A stretch of DNA of 36,814 bases from Bacteriovorax sp. (lineage in GTDB: Bacteria > Bdellovibrionota > Bacteriovoracia > Bacteriovoracales > Bacteriovoracaceae). The stretch spans positions 1 through 36,814 of the forward strand of contig JAQTTZ010000031.1 of NCBI GenBank assembly GCA_028710485.1, given 5' to 3'. A model generated the notes under the pieces. The model was not told the DNA's origin. It ran no database searches and saw only the letters and a program-made list of their open reading frames with translations. Below, piece after piece: positions 1 to 8,411 of this stretch. A program made the translations under genes and the position numbers. Position 1 is the stretch's first letter. Each line of letters starts with the position of its first letter.

Positions 1-1010
1 TGGTGGAAGTTTTTGCAAAAGATCTGGAGGCTCCACGAATCATGGTCGAAGATGATGAGGAAAATATTTATGTTTCTATTCCTAATACTGGCGAGATCCT
101 TCTTCTTAAAGATGCAAATCATGATGGTTTTGCAGACGACAAACAAATATTTTTAAAAGGTTATGAGAATGTCCATGGTATGGCCATCGACGGAGGCAAA
201 CTATATTTCATAGCTCTTAAAAAAGTTTATGTTGTCGATCTTTTAGATAAAACAAAAGTAAAAATTTTAATTGATAATTTGCCTGATGTTGGTCTCCACG
301 AAAACCGCACTCTCGCCATTGGCCCCGATCATATGCTCTATATAAGTATACCAAGCAATTGTAATTCATGTGTTGACCCTAACCAATTATTGGCCACTAT
401 CCAAAAAGTAAAACTAGATGGATTAGGCATGACGACTTTTGCCAAAGGTCTGCGGAATACTTTAGGATTTGACTGGCATCCTGAAACTCATGAATTATTT
501 GGAATGGATCAAGGCACAGACTGGAGAGGAGACGAAATTCCCAGGGAAGAACTCAATCATATTGTTGAAGGAAAAAATTATGGATGGCCATATTGTTGGA
601 ACAGGTTGCATCCAGATACTTTCTTACTAAGAAATCCCAAAGGGTCAACGAAAGAAGCATTTTGCAAAACAACCGAAGCGCCAGCTCTCACCTATGATGC
701 TCATACGACGCCAATTGGTTTTACATTTTATAATTCTTCCATGTTTCCAAAAAGCAAAGGATCGGCCTTCGTTGCCTTTCACGGATCTTGGAATAGAAAA
801 ATACCTAAAGGATACAAGGTCTCAAAACTTATTTTTAAAAATGGCAAACCTATAAAATTTGAAAATTTTATGAGTGGTTTTTTAAATAACAAAAAGCACT
901 CTCAGTTTGGAAGACCAGCAGGACTCTTGATTCTAAAAGACGGCTCATTGTTGGTCTCAGATGATTCGGCAGGAGTTATTTATCGAGTGTTCTATGACAA
1001 CACTCCTTAA
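1..1010 (+). CDS. PQQ-dependent sugar dehydrogenase (sorbosone/glucose dehydrogenase family), 5' end missing
   Basis: The frame is open from the left edge, so the N-terminus and any signal peptide lie outside the window. The visible 335 residues look like the six-bladed beta-propeller of soluble PQQ-dependent aldose/sorbosone dehydrogenases. Landmarks are NRTLAIGPDHMLYIS, GLRNTLGFDWHP, DQGTDWRGDE, the late FHGSWNRK motif and a closing RPAGLL..DGSLLVSDD..G.IYRV blade, all typical of this family. Such enzymes usually work in the periplasm and oxidise sugars, passing electrons from PQQ to the respiratory chain. The stop lies 4 nt from the end of the convergent CBS gene, with no terminator hairpin visible between them. 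Substrate and cofactor use cannot be read from the sequence; some members of the fold do not bind PQQ. Confidence 0.8.
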   Translation, partial: VEVFAKDLEAPRIMVEDDEENIYVSIPNTGEILLLKDANHDGFADDKQIFLKGYENVHGMAIDGGKLYFIALKKVYVVDLLDKTKVKILIDNLPDVGLHENRTLAIGPDHMLYISIPSNCNSCVDPNQLLATIQKVKLDGLGMTTFAKGLRNTLGFDWHPETHELFGMDQGTDWRGDEIPREELNHIVEGKNYGWPYCWNRLHPDTFLLRNPKGSTKEAFCKTTEAPALTYDAHTTPIGFTFYNSSMFPKSKGSAFVAFHGSWNRKIPKGYKVSKLIFKNGKPIKFENFMSGFLNNKKHSQFGRPAGLLILKDGSLLVSDDSAGVIYRVFYDNTP

Positions 1011-1014
1011 AATC

Positions 1015-1380
1015 TCAATGCCTTCTTTCCACGATTCCACAAAAATGTCCGCCCGCATCTATTACTGGAATCCTGTCAAGATGGCTTGAATCCATCAATC
1101 TGAAACATTCATCAATTGATGATTCTGCATAAATAGTAAGAGGATTTAGGGTCATGCATTGTTCGGTATTTAATTCAGAATGCTTGACCCCTTCTTCATT
1201 TGCTTTTTTTGTAATCTCCTCTTCAGTAATTAGTCCCAAGAATTTTTTTTCATAGAGTGAATTGACAATAGGAATTTCCTTACTATTTTGCTCCTTCATC
1301 AAGCGTTCAATTTCTTCAATTCTTGTAAAGGGGGTGCAGCACACTGGATTGGCTTTCATAATTTCACTAACTAAATCCAT
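1015..1380 (-). CDS. Tandem CBS-domain protein
   Basis: This stand-alone protein is made of two CBS motifs and nothing else. The first is about residues 3-62 (LVSEIMKANPV, then FLGLITEEEI). The second is about residues 75-121 (MTLNPLTIYAESSIDECFRLM, then RIPVID..GHFCGIV). Paired CBS motifs (Bateman modules) commonly bind adenine nucleotides. The frame could open at a GTG at 1398, but AAGGAG sits 7 nt before the internal ATG at 1380, so I start there (121 aa). A paralogue lies at 7005-7385 with a very similar second half (SIEECLKLMDSN against SIDECFRLMDSS). With no attached enzyme or channel, it may act as a regulatory subunit for an unknown partner; that is inference. Confidence 0.85.
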   Translation of the reverse strand: MDLVSEIMKANPVCCTPFTRIEEIERLMKEQNSKEIPIVNSLYEKKFLGLITEEEITKKANEEGVKHSELNTEQCMTLNPLTIYAESSIDECFRLMDSSHLDRIPVIDAGGHFCGIVERRH

Positions 1381-1535
1381 ATAATACTCCTTGCTCACTC
1401 TGCTTATTCACTCTTACATAGTTAAACTGCAAGCTAGAGACCAACAAAATTCTGCATAACAAAGATGGCTTATCTTTTGCTTGATAGAGAATATAGGAAT
1501 TCAATGAGGCTTTATGCCTTAGAGAGGAGAAAATC

Positions 1536-1856
1536 ATGAAAAAACAAAAAACTGATCTTATTTCAGAGAGCGATTTCACTAAAATGAATTTTCCCAAGAA
1601 AAAGCATCATTACCCTTTACCCAGTGAAGTGATTCCTGAAGACGAAAACCTAGATCCCCTTGAGGAAACATTAATCGGAATGGAATATGATCTAGAATCA
1701 GAAGAGGATGTTGATAATTTACTTCCGGATGAAGATCTGGACTACTTGATGAATGAAACCGAAATAGAAACTAAAGAAGAAAATGACAAAGTTGATCATG
1801 AAACCAGGCGCTCAAAAGAGGCAGTAAAAAGGCCCGAACCAGTAAATATTGTTTAA
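1536..1856 (+). CDS. Hypothetical acidic protein
   Basis: Not recognised. The 106-residue protein has a basic, proline-containing start (about residues 1-30, including FPKKKHHYPLP). A strongly acidic middle follows (about 33-90: PEDENLDPLEE, LESEEDVDNLLPDEDLDYL), then a short basic tail. No signal peptide, membrane segment or cysteine is present, so a soluble, probably partly disordered cytoplasmic protein is likely. AGAGGAG lies about 8 nt before the ATG, which supports translation. It stands alone between the divergent CBS gene and the histidine kinase gene, 87 nt upstream of the latter and in the same direction, so co-transcription with the kinase is possible. Confidence 0.65.
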   Translation: MKKQKTDLISESDFTKMNFPKKKHHYPLPSEVIPEDENLDPLEETLIGMEYDLESEEDVDNLLPDEDLDYLMNETEIETKEENDKVDHETRRSKEAVKRPEPVNIV

Positions 1857-1943
1857 CAGGACTATTTCTTAAATAAAAATATTTCTTTTATGTATCTGTT
1901 TGGAGAGAATAGAAAAATCTATAAATAGAGGCTCTAGTTCGCC

Positions 1944-3425
1944 ATGATGACTGATACGACAAAAGAAAATGAGAAAAGATTTCGTCCGATAAAAGCTAAA
2001 TTGATCATGGCCGTCATTACAGTCAGTTCAATTATAACTTTAATAATTATTATTTTTAATTTTAACACTGAATACAATAGAAACTTACGTTATCTAGACG
2101 AAAGAATCCACCAGATCAAAGAATCGACCATCCCTTCCATTGCCCGAATTGTTTGGAACTTGGATATTCCTTATCTCGAAGTACAAGCAGAGAGTATCGC
2201 CAAAATTAAAGACCTTGTAAAAGTAAGCATTAAAGATCCTAAGGGCCAAGTCATGGTCGAAAAATATCATAATAATTCTGATAATAATTTAGATAGTGAT
2301 CAAAGTGATTTGCGAAATTATAATTACCCGCTCTATCATGATTATACTGCGAATGAATTTATTGGAACTGTCGAAATAGTTGCGACTACCAAGAATATTA
2401 GAAATGAAATTTATGATAGACAGATTATTCTTGTTGCCGGCGAAATCATAAAAACACTCCTCCTTTCATTTATAATTATATTAATTATAAATTATTATAT
2501 TAATAAAAATATTGATCAAATTATCGATTACTTAAGAGATTTCAACCCAAATTCATTTGAAACAAACTATCTCAAAATCAATCGCAAAAGCTCTACTCGC
2601 GACGAAATAGATATCCTTCAAAGCGCGATCAATAAAATGATTGAACAGATAAACAGATTGAATAACGAAAAAGAACAAAAAATTTCAGACCAAGAGAAAA
2701 AAATTGAGATGCAACAGATGGCTGCAATCACAAGTGCAAAAATGTCAGCACTAGGAGAAATGGCAGGAGGAATTGCTCACGAAATCAATAATCCGCTAAC
2801 AATAATTCACACCAATACAAAAATCATGGAGAAAATGATTGATAAAGGAATTATAAACAACGAATTATTTCTAAAATCGACAAAAAATATCATCAAAACA
2901 ATTGAACGAATTGGAACCATTATCAGCGGTCTAAAAAATATTTCCAGAGATGTCTCCAACGAACACATGACAAAAGTTCCCTTTAAAAATATTCTATTAG
3001 ATGTTATTTCCCTTTGCGAAGAAAGATTCAAAAATCACCAAATAGAAATCCAATGCGATTTGGATGACCCCCTGTTTGAGACTGAATTAAATTGCTTTCA
3101 GGTTCAACTATCACAGGTATTGCTAAATTTGTTTAACAACGCTTTCGATGCAATTGTACAATCAGAGACAAAATGGATTAAGATTAAGGCCAACAAGACT
3201 GAAAATTGGTTTATTATTCATTTTATTGATTCGGGTCCTGGTATACCTCGAGACCTACATGAAAAAATCTTTCAACCATTTTTTACGACGAAGGAAATAG
3301 GCAAAGGAACAGGCCTTGGACTGAGCCTCGTTTATAGTATTATTAAAAATCACAATGGTGTAATTTTTTATGATCATCAATTTGAAAATACTTGTTTTAC
3401 AATCAAACTTCCCCTTGAAGGATAA
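1944..3425 (+). CDS. Membrane sensor histidine kinase
   Basis: Class I two-component sensor kinase of 493 residues. TM1 is about residues 20-38. A sensor domain of about 120 residues, presumably periplasmic, follows. TM2 is about 161-186, then a charged HAMP-like linker and a coiled coil (about 230-262). The HisKA H-box is SALGEMAGGIAHEINNPL with phosphoacceptor H279. The HATPase_c domain has the N-box LLNLFNNAFDAI (N398/N399), G1 DSGPGIP from D429, the F-box FQPFFTTK and G2 GKGTGLGLSL. All catalytic boxes are intact. The sensor domain carries no motif that names a ligand. The receiver gene follows after 3 nt, so the two form an operon and very probably a phosphorelay pair. The ATG is preceded by GAGG at a rather long 12-nt spacing. 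Confidence 0.93.
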   Translation: MMTDTTKENEKRFRPIKAKLIMAVITVSSIITLIIIIFNFNTEYNRNLRYLDERIHQIKESTIPSIARIVWNLDIPYLEVQAESIAKIKDLVKVSIKDPKGQVMVEKYHNNSDNNLDSDQSDLRNYNYPLYHDYTANEFIGTVEIVATTKNIRNEIYDRQIILVAGEIIKTLLLSFIIILIINYYINKNIDQIIDYLRDFNPNSFETNYLKINRKSSTRDEIDILQSAINKMIEQINRLNNEKEQKISDQEKKIEMQQMAAITSAKMSALGEMAGGIAHEINNPLTIIHTNTKIMEKMIDKGIINNELFLKSTKNIIKTIERIGTIISGLKNISRDVSNEHMTKVPFKNILLDVISLCEERFKNHQIEIQCDLDDPLFETELNCFQVQLSQVLLNLFNNAFDAIVQSETKWIKIKANKTENWFIIHFIDSGPGIPRDLHEKIFQPFFTTKEIGKGTGLGLSLVYSIIKNHNGVIFYDHQFENTCFTIKLPLEG

Positions 3426-3428
3426 TTA

Positions 3429-3803
3429 ATGAATAACTTGGTATTAATAGTAGATGATGAGCCCGGAGTTAGAGAGGCCATTGCTACCTACCTTGAAATT
3501 GAAGATCTAATGTCAATCGAAGCAAGATGTGGTCTGGAAGCCTTGGAAATTATCAAAAATAATAAAGACATTAAATTTATTATAAGCGATGTTCGTATGC
3601 CAAATGGGGATGGTATTTTTCTGATCAACGAACTTAGAAAACTTGATACCGTATTGCCTTTTATTATCCTAGTCACTGGCCAGGCTGATATCACAAGAGA
3701 AGAAGCCATCCAAAAAGGGGCATTAGATATGTTTATAAAGCCACCTGATATGGACAAGATAATTGCTCTAATTAAAAAATCGATCAATTTCCAGAAAGAC
3801 TAA
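3429..3803 (+). CDS. Single-domain response regulator receiver
   Basis: CheY-like receiver of 124 residues with no output domain. The acidic pocket is D9/D10 in VDDE and the phospho-acceptor is D54 in SDVRMPNGDG. The conserved Thr is in ILVTGQAD and the Lys is in MFIKPPD. It begins 3 nt after the kinase stop with GAAGGA upstream, so it is translationally linked to the kinase and is its likely partner. Receivers without output domains usually act by protein contact (CheY, Spo0F or DivK style) or pass phosphate to a histidine phosphotransferase; which applies here is unknown. The 3' end overlaps the convergent gene at 3800 by 4 nt. Confidence 0.93.
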   Translation: MNNLVLIVDDEPGVREAIATYLEIEDLMSIEARCGLEALEIIKNNKDIKFIISDVRMPNGDGIFLINELRKLDTVLPFIILVTGQADITREEAIQKGALDMFIKPPDMDKIIALIKKSINFQKD

Positions 3804-4312
3804 AATTCAAAAAGTTCACACGTAACTTCAAGATGCTTAGCGAGAGTATTTCTAAAATGGATCTCATCTTCAAATCTAAATAAACTTAATTTCTCAACGA
3901 AAGTTCCTTCGATAAAACGATGATCAGGATGGCCAAAACTCACTCGTGCAGTAACCTGACAAGAACCACTATGCTCCGAATGTCTCTCTAACTTAACCCT
4001 TATCTCTCTCAATATCGTAGGTCCCTGCTCTTTGCTTACTCGTTTAACGAGTTCACTAATGCCGGCCCTAAGTTGGATGTTTTTTATTTTAATGGCCTCT
4101 TTAATTCCTTTCTCAACAGCTATCACCCTCATTGTATTATTAGAAATTTGCTCGGGAGCAAGTGGACTGTCAAAATAACGAAAAGCAAAACTCTCGAGAG
4201 TTTCAAGAATATAGTGATTCAAATAATCTTGGTGAGTTAATTTAGTTTGAACTTCTTGTAATTTATGCTGGATAATTTCTGTGGCCTTACTATCAAATAT
4301 TTTATTTTTCAT
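3800..4312 (-). CDS. Conserved-looking hypothetical protein, family not recognised
   Basis: I do not recognise this 170-residue protein. It has no signal peptide or membrane helix. The first half looks helical and charged (residues 1-100). The second half has alternating, strand-like stretches (REIRVKLERHSEHSGSCQVTARVSFG, in part), one cysteine in GSCQV and several histidines. AAAGGAAG stands 2-3 nt before the ATG, close but plausible. Its stop overlaps the stop of the convergent receiver gene by 4 nt, so the two messages must be partly complementary at their ends. Coding is supported by length, Shine-Dalgarno sequence and amino-acid composition; function is unknown. Confidence 0.7.
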   Translation of the reverse strand: MKNKIFDSKATEIIQHKLQEVQTKLTHQDYLNHYILETLESFAFRYFDSPLAPEQISNNTMRVIAVEKGIKEAIKIKNIQLRAGISELVKRVSKEQGPTILREIRVKLERHSEHSGSCQVTARVSFGHPDHRFIEGTFVEKLSLFRFEDEIHFRNTLAKHLEVTCELFEF

Positions 4313-4344
4313 AACTTCCTTTAATCTTGTCTATCTCTTTTCAT

Positions 4345-4375
4345 TTTAAAAAGGATGATGTCATATGACCATCAT
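4345..4375 (-). terminator. Probable Rho-independent terminator
   Basis: Read on the minus strand, ATGATG-g-TC, loop ATAT, GA-CATCAT forms an 8-bp stem with one bulged G. It is followed by CCTTTTTAAA. It lies just downstream of the small exported protein gene at 4397-4600 and before the next minus-strand gene. Confidence 0.45.
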
Positions 4376-4396
4376 AAAGATTAAATTGTTTGGAAA

Positions 4397-4600
4397 TTAC
4401 TTTGTTTTAGACTGTTGCTGTTTCTCAACTTCTTCCTTAATACATTCTTTCAGTTTCTCACCCCTCAGCAATTTGTCTTTCATCAAACAAATATCTTTTG
4501 CGTATTCTTTGTCAGCTTTTTCTTTGATCTTTTCTTCTTTGGTTTTAGCAAAACTTATAATAGTAAATAAGGCCAGAGTGATTACAATTAAAAACTTCAT
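4397..4600 (-). CDS. Small exported protein with two cysteines
   Basis: The preprotein has 67 residues: a short signal peptide (MKFLIVITLALFTIISFA, about residues 1-18) and a highly charged, lysine/glutamate-rich mature part. Two cysteines about 16 residues apart (DICLMKD and LKECIKEE) could form a disulfide in the periplasm. The frame opens further upstream at 4627, but AAAGGAG lies 7 nt before the ATG at 4600 and the signal peptide begins exactly there, so I use that start. The family is not recognised. A terminator-like hairpin follows it. Confidence 0.7.
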   Translation of the reverse strand: MKFLIVITLALFTIISFAKTKEEKIKEKADKEYAKDICLMKDKLLRGEKLKECIKEEVEKQQQSKTK

Positions 4601-4729
4601 TAAATTCTCCTTTGCATCCAGCTTCAATATTCCGATGAAAGCGTATTTGTCTTTTTAGAAAAATGACAGCCTGAACTTTAACCTTTAGATAAATTAAATT
4701 CATAGCAAAAAATTATACTGAAAAAATTG

Positions 4730-4777
4730 TAATAAAAAAAAGATAAGTCCAGGCTACTTGCTTGAAATATCCTGGAC
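4730..4777 (-). terminator. Rho-independent terminator
   Basis: The arms GTCCAGG (4747-4753) and CCTGGAC (4771-4777) form a 7-bp GC-rich stem with a 17-nt loop. On the minus strand the stem is followed by TTATC and a run of eight T. It ends the message of the gene at 4798-5058. Confidence 0.75.
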
Positions 4778-4797
4778 CCTATTAAAAGAACTGATTA

Positions 4798-5058
4798 TTA
4801 CGCTTTAAGATGATGTTTTCTTTTTTTCTTTAACTCTTTATGTTTTGCAATCTTATCTATTCGCAATTCTTTTTTATCTATATTAACTTGTTTCTGATCT
4901 GCGCGAAGTTCTTTTCGATCTTCCTTAACCTTACTTACATCTCCTTTAATTATTTTGTTATCTTGTTTTATTTCATTTCCAGCATTAGTCTGAGCATTTG
5001 CTGCTCCCATTGCTAGTAAGAAAGATAAAGACATAAGCATCATCATTTTATTTTTCAC
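4798..5058 (-). CDS. Small exported lysine-rich protein
   Basis: The 86-residue protein has a clear signal peptide (about residues 1-22, MSLSFLLAMGAANA, cleavage after ANA). The mature part is dominated by Lys, Asp and Glu in a repeating pattern (KEDRKELRADQKQVNIDKKELRIDK), which suggests a long amphipathic helix or coiled coil. It ends in a very basic stretch (KKKRKHHLK). The start is GTG, with AGGAGG 6 nt upstream. It resembles the many short exported charged proteins of Gram-negative predators and environmental proteobacteria. No function is known. It is monocistronic, with its own terminator. Confidence 0.75.
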   Translation of the reverse strand: MKNKMMMLMSLSFLLAMGAANAQTNAGNEIKQDNKIIKGDVSKVKEDRKELRADQKQVNIDKKELRIDKIAKHKELKKKRKHHLKA

Positions 5059-5230
5059 TATAAACCTCCTAAGGTTTGTTACTCACTAAAATATGATCTC
5101 AGAGATGCCTAAAAGAGAGATTAATATGGAATTAAAAATAATTAATTCTTATGCCATCAAACCACTCTCATATTATTGAATATCGCCGTGATCAAACCTT
5201 AAGGTATTGATCATAAATTAGCTATTCCTT

Positions 5231-6952
5231 TTAAAAAACTTTTTCCCTAACTTCCCAAAAATATGTTTGTTTTCTAGCGATAATAAACATAGGTATTCTG
5301 AAACGTTCCTGATTTTTGATAACATCCGCAATATTGCTGATACAAATTTCTTTTTCTGGTATGCGGTTATGCATTCTCGTAAAATTAAAATAAAAGGCCT
5401 GAAGGCCTTCAAGGGAGTTCAAATAATAATATTCTTTTAAACTCTCAGCATCCACGTCGTAATAGCAGACTTCAAGTCTTGAATTTCCTTTTTTATCCCT
5501 ACCCACTTCAAAAGTCATCGTCTCGACTCTCATGACATGAGCATCTTTTAGTGACATTGCTTCTTTTAATTTTTTATCGTTATCAACCAATAGATGCTGA
5601 CAAGACTTGCAAGATCTTGCTGCGATATCATTTTCATGTCCGCATAGATCACATCTTTTAAAGCGAAAGCGATAACCGCACTCTTTTAATTCAAAGCTAA
5701 TGGGGTCTTCAAAGGCCCCCTTGCACTTTCTGCCAAAGTGTTCAACAAGTTCACCATCACTGTCTAGTACTCCCCAAAAATCGTTAATCAAACCACAAGC
5801 AGGACAAGTCACTTCAACCATCACTGAATCGGATGTTGGTTTATTATCATCAATTTCAGGGGAGAAAATATTATGACCTTGTCCGGTATAATCCAAGATT
5901 AAACAATTTGATTTTCCAGGACTAAGACGCAAACCGCGCCCCACAATTTGCTGATAGAGACTCACCGATTCTGTCGGTCGAAGAATAGCAATAAGATCAA
6001 CATGAGGAGCATCAAAGCCTGTAGTTAAAACCGAAACATTAACCAGAAATTTTAATTTTTGAATTTTAAACGCTTCGATAATTTCATCACGCTCACTACT
6101 TTCAGTATCCCCTACTATCATTGCTGAAACAAAAGGAGGTAAACTTCGAAGAATTTCTTCTGCGTGCTTAACTGAACTTGTAAATATCATCACCCCTAAT
6201 CGCTCCTGGGCCATATCAATTATATTTTTTACAATGACAGGGGTGATTCTTTTTTGATCTTTTAAAATTCCTTCGATCTCACTCATGACAAACTTGGTGC
6301 CATTTATTTTCAAACTCGAGAAATCATAACAGGCAACGGGCGAATCAATTTTTATAGGTGGAGTTAAAAATTTATTTTTGATCATATAGCTCAGAGAAAG
6401 CTCATAGATACATTTGATAAAAAATCGTTCTTCATTGGTTCGCAATATTTTTTTGTGACTATTATATTGATAAATCCATCCAAGACCTAGTCGATAGGGA
6501 GTCGCAGTGAGGCCTAAAATACAAAGATCAATATTGGACCGTCTAAGCTTAGTGATCACTTGAAAGTATTGAGTTTCTCCTTCCAGTGAAATACGGTGGC
6601 ATTCATCGACAATAAGAAGGGAGAAGCTTTGAAAGAATTCTTCCGGGGCCCGAGCAATAGATTGAATGCTTCCAAAAATAACTTTTTCGCTAAAGTCTTT
6701 ACGATTAAGCCCAGCAGAAAAAATTCCTGCTTGCAGGCCAAAGCTAATATATTTCTCGTGATTTTGCTCCACCAATTCTTTGACATGAGCAAGCACCAGG
6801 ACCCGACCTTTTGCAACACGGGCCAATTCTGCGATCACTAAGCTTTTTCCCGCTCCAGTAGGAAGAACGATAACCACAGGAGATTTCTCTTGGCGAAAAT
6901 GCGCAATGGTGGCATCAACCGAAACTTGTTGATAAGGGCGAAGTTTATACAT
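5231..6952 (-). CDS. radD: ATP-dependent DNA repair helicase RadD (YejH)
   Basis: SF2 helicase of 573 residues. Long stretches match E. coli RadD as I remember it, for example LRPYQQ at the start, VIVLPTGAGKSLVIAELAR, NVSVLTTGFDAPHVDLIAIL and YQQIVGRGLRL. Walker A is LPTGAGKS (K36), Walker B is DECH (116-119), motif III is LTATP and motif VI is QIVGRGLRL. A C-terminal zinc-binding region follows with CPACG and CDLCG...CKSC. RadD helps RecA-dependent strand exchange and tolerance of stalled replication. The protein ends at WEVREKVF, about 15 residues earlier than the E. coli form. A dyad, TGATCAAACC with GGTATTGATCA (5189-5213), lies downstream but lacks a clear T-run. Confidence 0.95.
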   Translation of the reverse strand: MYKLRPYQQVSVDATIAHFRQEKSPVVIVLPTGAGKSLVIAELARVAKGRVLVLAHVKELVEQNHEKYISFGLQAGIFSAGLNRKDFSEKVIFGSIQSIARAPEEFFQSFSLLIVDECHRISLEGETQYFQVITKLRRSNIDLCILGLTATPYRLGLGWIYQYNSHKKILRTNEERFFIKCIYELSLSYMIKNKFLTPPIKIDSPVACYDFSSLKINGTKFVMSEIEGILKDQKRITPVIVKNIIDMAQERLGVMIFTSSVKHAEEILRSLPPFVSAMIVGDTESSERDEIIEAFKIQKLKFLVNVSVLTTGFDAPHVDLIAILRPTESVSLYQQIVGRGLRLSPGKSNCLILDYTGQGHNIFSPEIDDNKPTSDSVMVEVTCPACGLINDFWGVLDSDGELVEHFGRKCKGAFEDPISFELKECGYRFRFKRCDLCGHENDIAARSCKSCQHLLVDNDKKLKEAMSLKDAHVMRVETMTFEVGRDKKGNSRLEVCYYDVDAESLKEYYYLNSLEGLQAFYFNFTRMHNRIPEKEICISNIADVIKNQERFRIPMFIIARKQTYFWEVREKVF

Positions 6953-7004
6953 AATTAGAGTTAAATATAACTCTCAGTGCTTTGTCTAATAAATAGCTCC
7001 AAAC

Positions 7005-7385
7005 TTAATGCCTAAGCTCGCTGATTAAATCTTTTTTCTTCACAACCCCTAAACAATGCCCTTGCTCATCTACTACAGGCATGACCGTTATTTGATTGGA
7101 ATCCATCAGTTTAAGACATTCCTCTATCGATGCATCTTTTCTCACGTTCACTGAAATTCTCGTCATTAAATTCCCGGCCCTCACGTCGAAAGGATGAAGT
7201 TTATTTTTTAGAGCTTCATCAGATACGGCTTCTCCATTTACAATACCAAGTGGATGACGATCAGAATCCTCAATTACGACTTCATCATAATCATATTTTT
7301 TTATAATGTACTTTAGATCTGGCACACGAGTCTCGGGGTTACAAAATTCGAGATGCGTTTTCATTACTTCACTTACTTGACTCAT
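7005..7385 (-). CDS. Tandem CBS-domain protein
   Basis: A 126-residue protein made only of two CBS motifs: about residues 3-60 (VSEVMKTHLEF, then PLGIVNGEAV) and about 70-126 (AGNLMTRISVNV, SIEECLKLMDSN, MPVVDEQGHCLGVVKKKDL). It is a paralogue of 1015-1380, closest in the second motif. The frame can open at a TTG at 7391, but AGGAG is 7 nt before the ATG at 7385, so I start there. It follows the SPFH gene on the same strand after 33 nt and precedes radD. An SPFH-CBS transcription unit is likely. Adenine nucleotide sensing is inferred from the family only. Confidence 0.85.
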   Translation of the reverse strand: MSQVSEVMKTHLEFCNPETRVPDLKYIIKKYDYDEVVIEDSDRHPLGIVNGEAVSDEALKNKLHPFDVRAGNLMTRISVNVRKDASIEECLKLMDSNQITVMPVVDEQGHCLGVVKKKDLISELRH

Positions 7386-7418
7386 AAACAAGCTCCTGGG
7401 AAAAAATAGTTTTCGATT

Positions 7419-8381
7419 TCAATGAAGACCATCATCTTTTTTGGCAACAAGCTGATCTTGCTTTTTTGCTTCATTTATTTTTTCAGTTTGATTTGCGAGT
7501 GCAGTTAAACCAGCAATGCTGCCCAACTCCATACTTTCTAAAGCGGAACTTGGAACAACAACGATCGTAGAATTTTGTTTTAATCCTTCATAAAGCATAT
7601 TCATTGCTCTCAAGTGAAAGGCCACGGGATTGTCCAAATAAGTTTTGGAAGCTTCTCCAAATTTTTCGGCCACCTGTCTCTCTGAATCACCAAGGATAAC
7701 TCTTGCCTGTCTTTCTCTTTCGGCCTGAGCCTGCATAGACATTGCGTTTTCAAGCGCCGCAGGGATCAAGACATCTTTTATTTCTACCGAAATAATTTTT
7801 ATTCCCCATGATTCTGATCTTTCATCAATCGTTTTCTGTAATTCTTTTCCAATCTTCTCTCTGCCTTCTAACATATCGGAGAGCATCGTTCTTCCGATGA
7901 CATCACGTAGTGCAGTTTTAGCGGCCCAACCAATAGCACTTTCATAATCTGCCACGTTGAGTGCGGCCATCTCTGAATCCATTACTTTCCAAAAAAGTAC
8001 GGCATCGACATTTACTGGCACAGTATCTTTGGTTAGAGTTTTCTCAGCAGTAAAAGTTGATGTCAGTACGCGAGTGTCTAGCCAAAGTGGAACAGTATCA
8101 ATAATTGGAATTATAAAAAAAAGTCCTGGTCCTTTGAGCGCATTAAATTTCCCTAACCGCAAAACAACTGCTTTTTCCCATTGATTGGCAATCTTTATGC
8201 TCGAGGCAATAGTATAGGCGAAAATAAGAGTCACAAGGCTTGTAAGAATGCTGGCCGGATTAAAATATAATACTGTATTTCCGGCGTTAAAAAAAAAGGA
8301 TAAAATTAAACCAAAAAATACTATTGCACTGAAGACTAAAAGCGCTACCGATTGGGATCTTTTTATATGTTGCTCACCCAT
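7419..8381 (-). CDS. SPFH/band-7 (stomatin-like) membrane protein
   Basis: The 320-residue protein has two N-terminal hydrophobic segments (about residues 12-32 and 42-62). An SPFH/band-7 domain follows (about 65-235), with the typical NQWEKAVVLRLGKF start, PGLFFIIPIIDTV and EIKDVLIPAALE...AERERQARVILGDSERQVAEKF. Stomatin/SlipB-type proteins form oligomeric membrane scaffolds that affect membrane domains and protein turnover. Slipins are often paired with an NfeD partner; none is visible here. A CBS protein gene follows after 33 nt, an unusual neighbour. TAGGAG precedes the ATG. Confidence 0.9.
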   Translation of the reverse strand: MGEQHIKRSQSVALLVFSAIVFFGLILSFFFNAGNTVLYFNPASILTSLVTLIFAYTIASSIKIANQWEKAVVLRLGKFNALKGPGLFFIIPIIDTVPLWLDTRVLTSTFTAEKTLTKDTVPVNVDAVLFWKVMDSEMAALNVADYESAIGWAAKTALRDVIGRTMLSDMLEGREKIGKELQKTIDERSESWGIKIISVEIKDVLIPAALENAMSMQAQAERERQARVILGDSERQVAEKFGEASKTYLDNPVAFHLRAMNMLYEGLKQNSTIVVVPSSALESMELGSIAGLTALANQTEKINEAKKQDQLVAKKDDGLH

Positions 8382-8411
8382 AATATTCTCCTAAGTTTTA
8401 GATGCTTTCTT

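Noticed and set aside
1367-1597. 76-codon minus-strand frame over the CBS/acidic gene intergenic region
   Set aside because: It overlaps the start regions of two better-supported genes, has no ribosome site, and has an odd Phe/Ser/Leu-rich composition typical of shadow frames.
4365-4658. 97-codon hydrophobic plus-strand frame
   Set aside because: It is the antisense of the small exported gene at 4397-4600. The Ser/Phe/Leu composition is what the complement of a Lys/Glu-rich gene produces.
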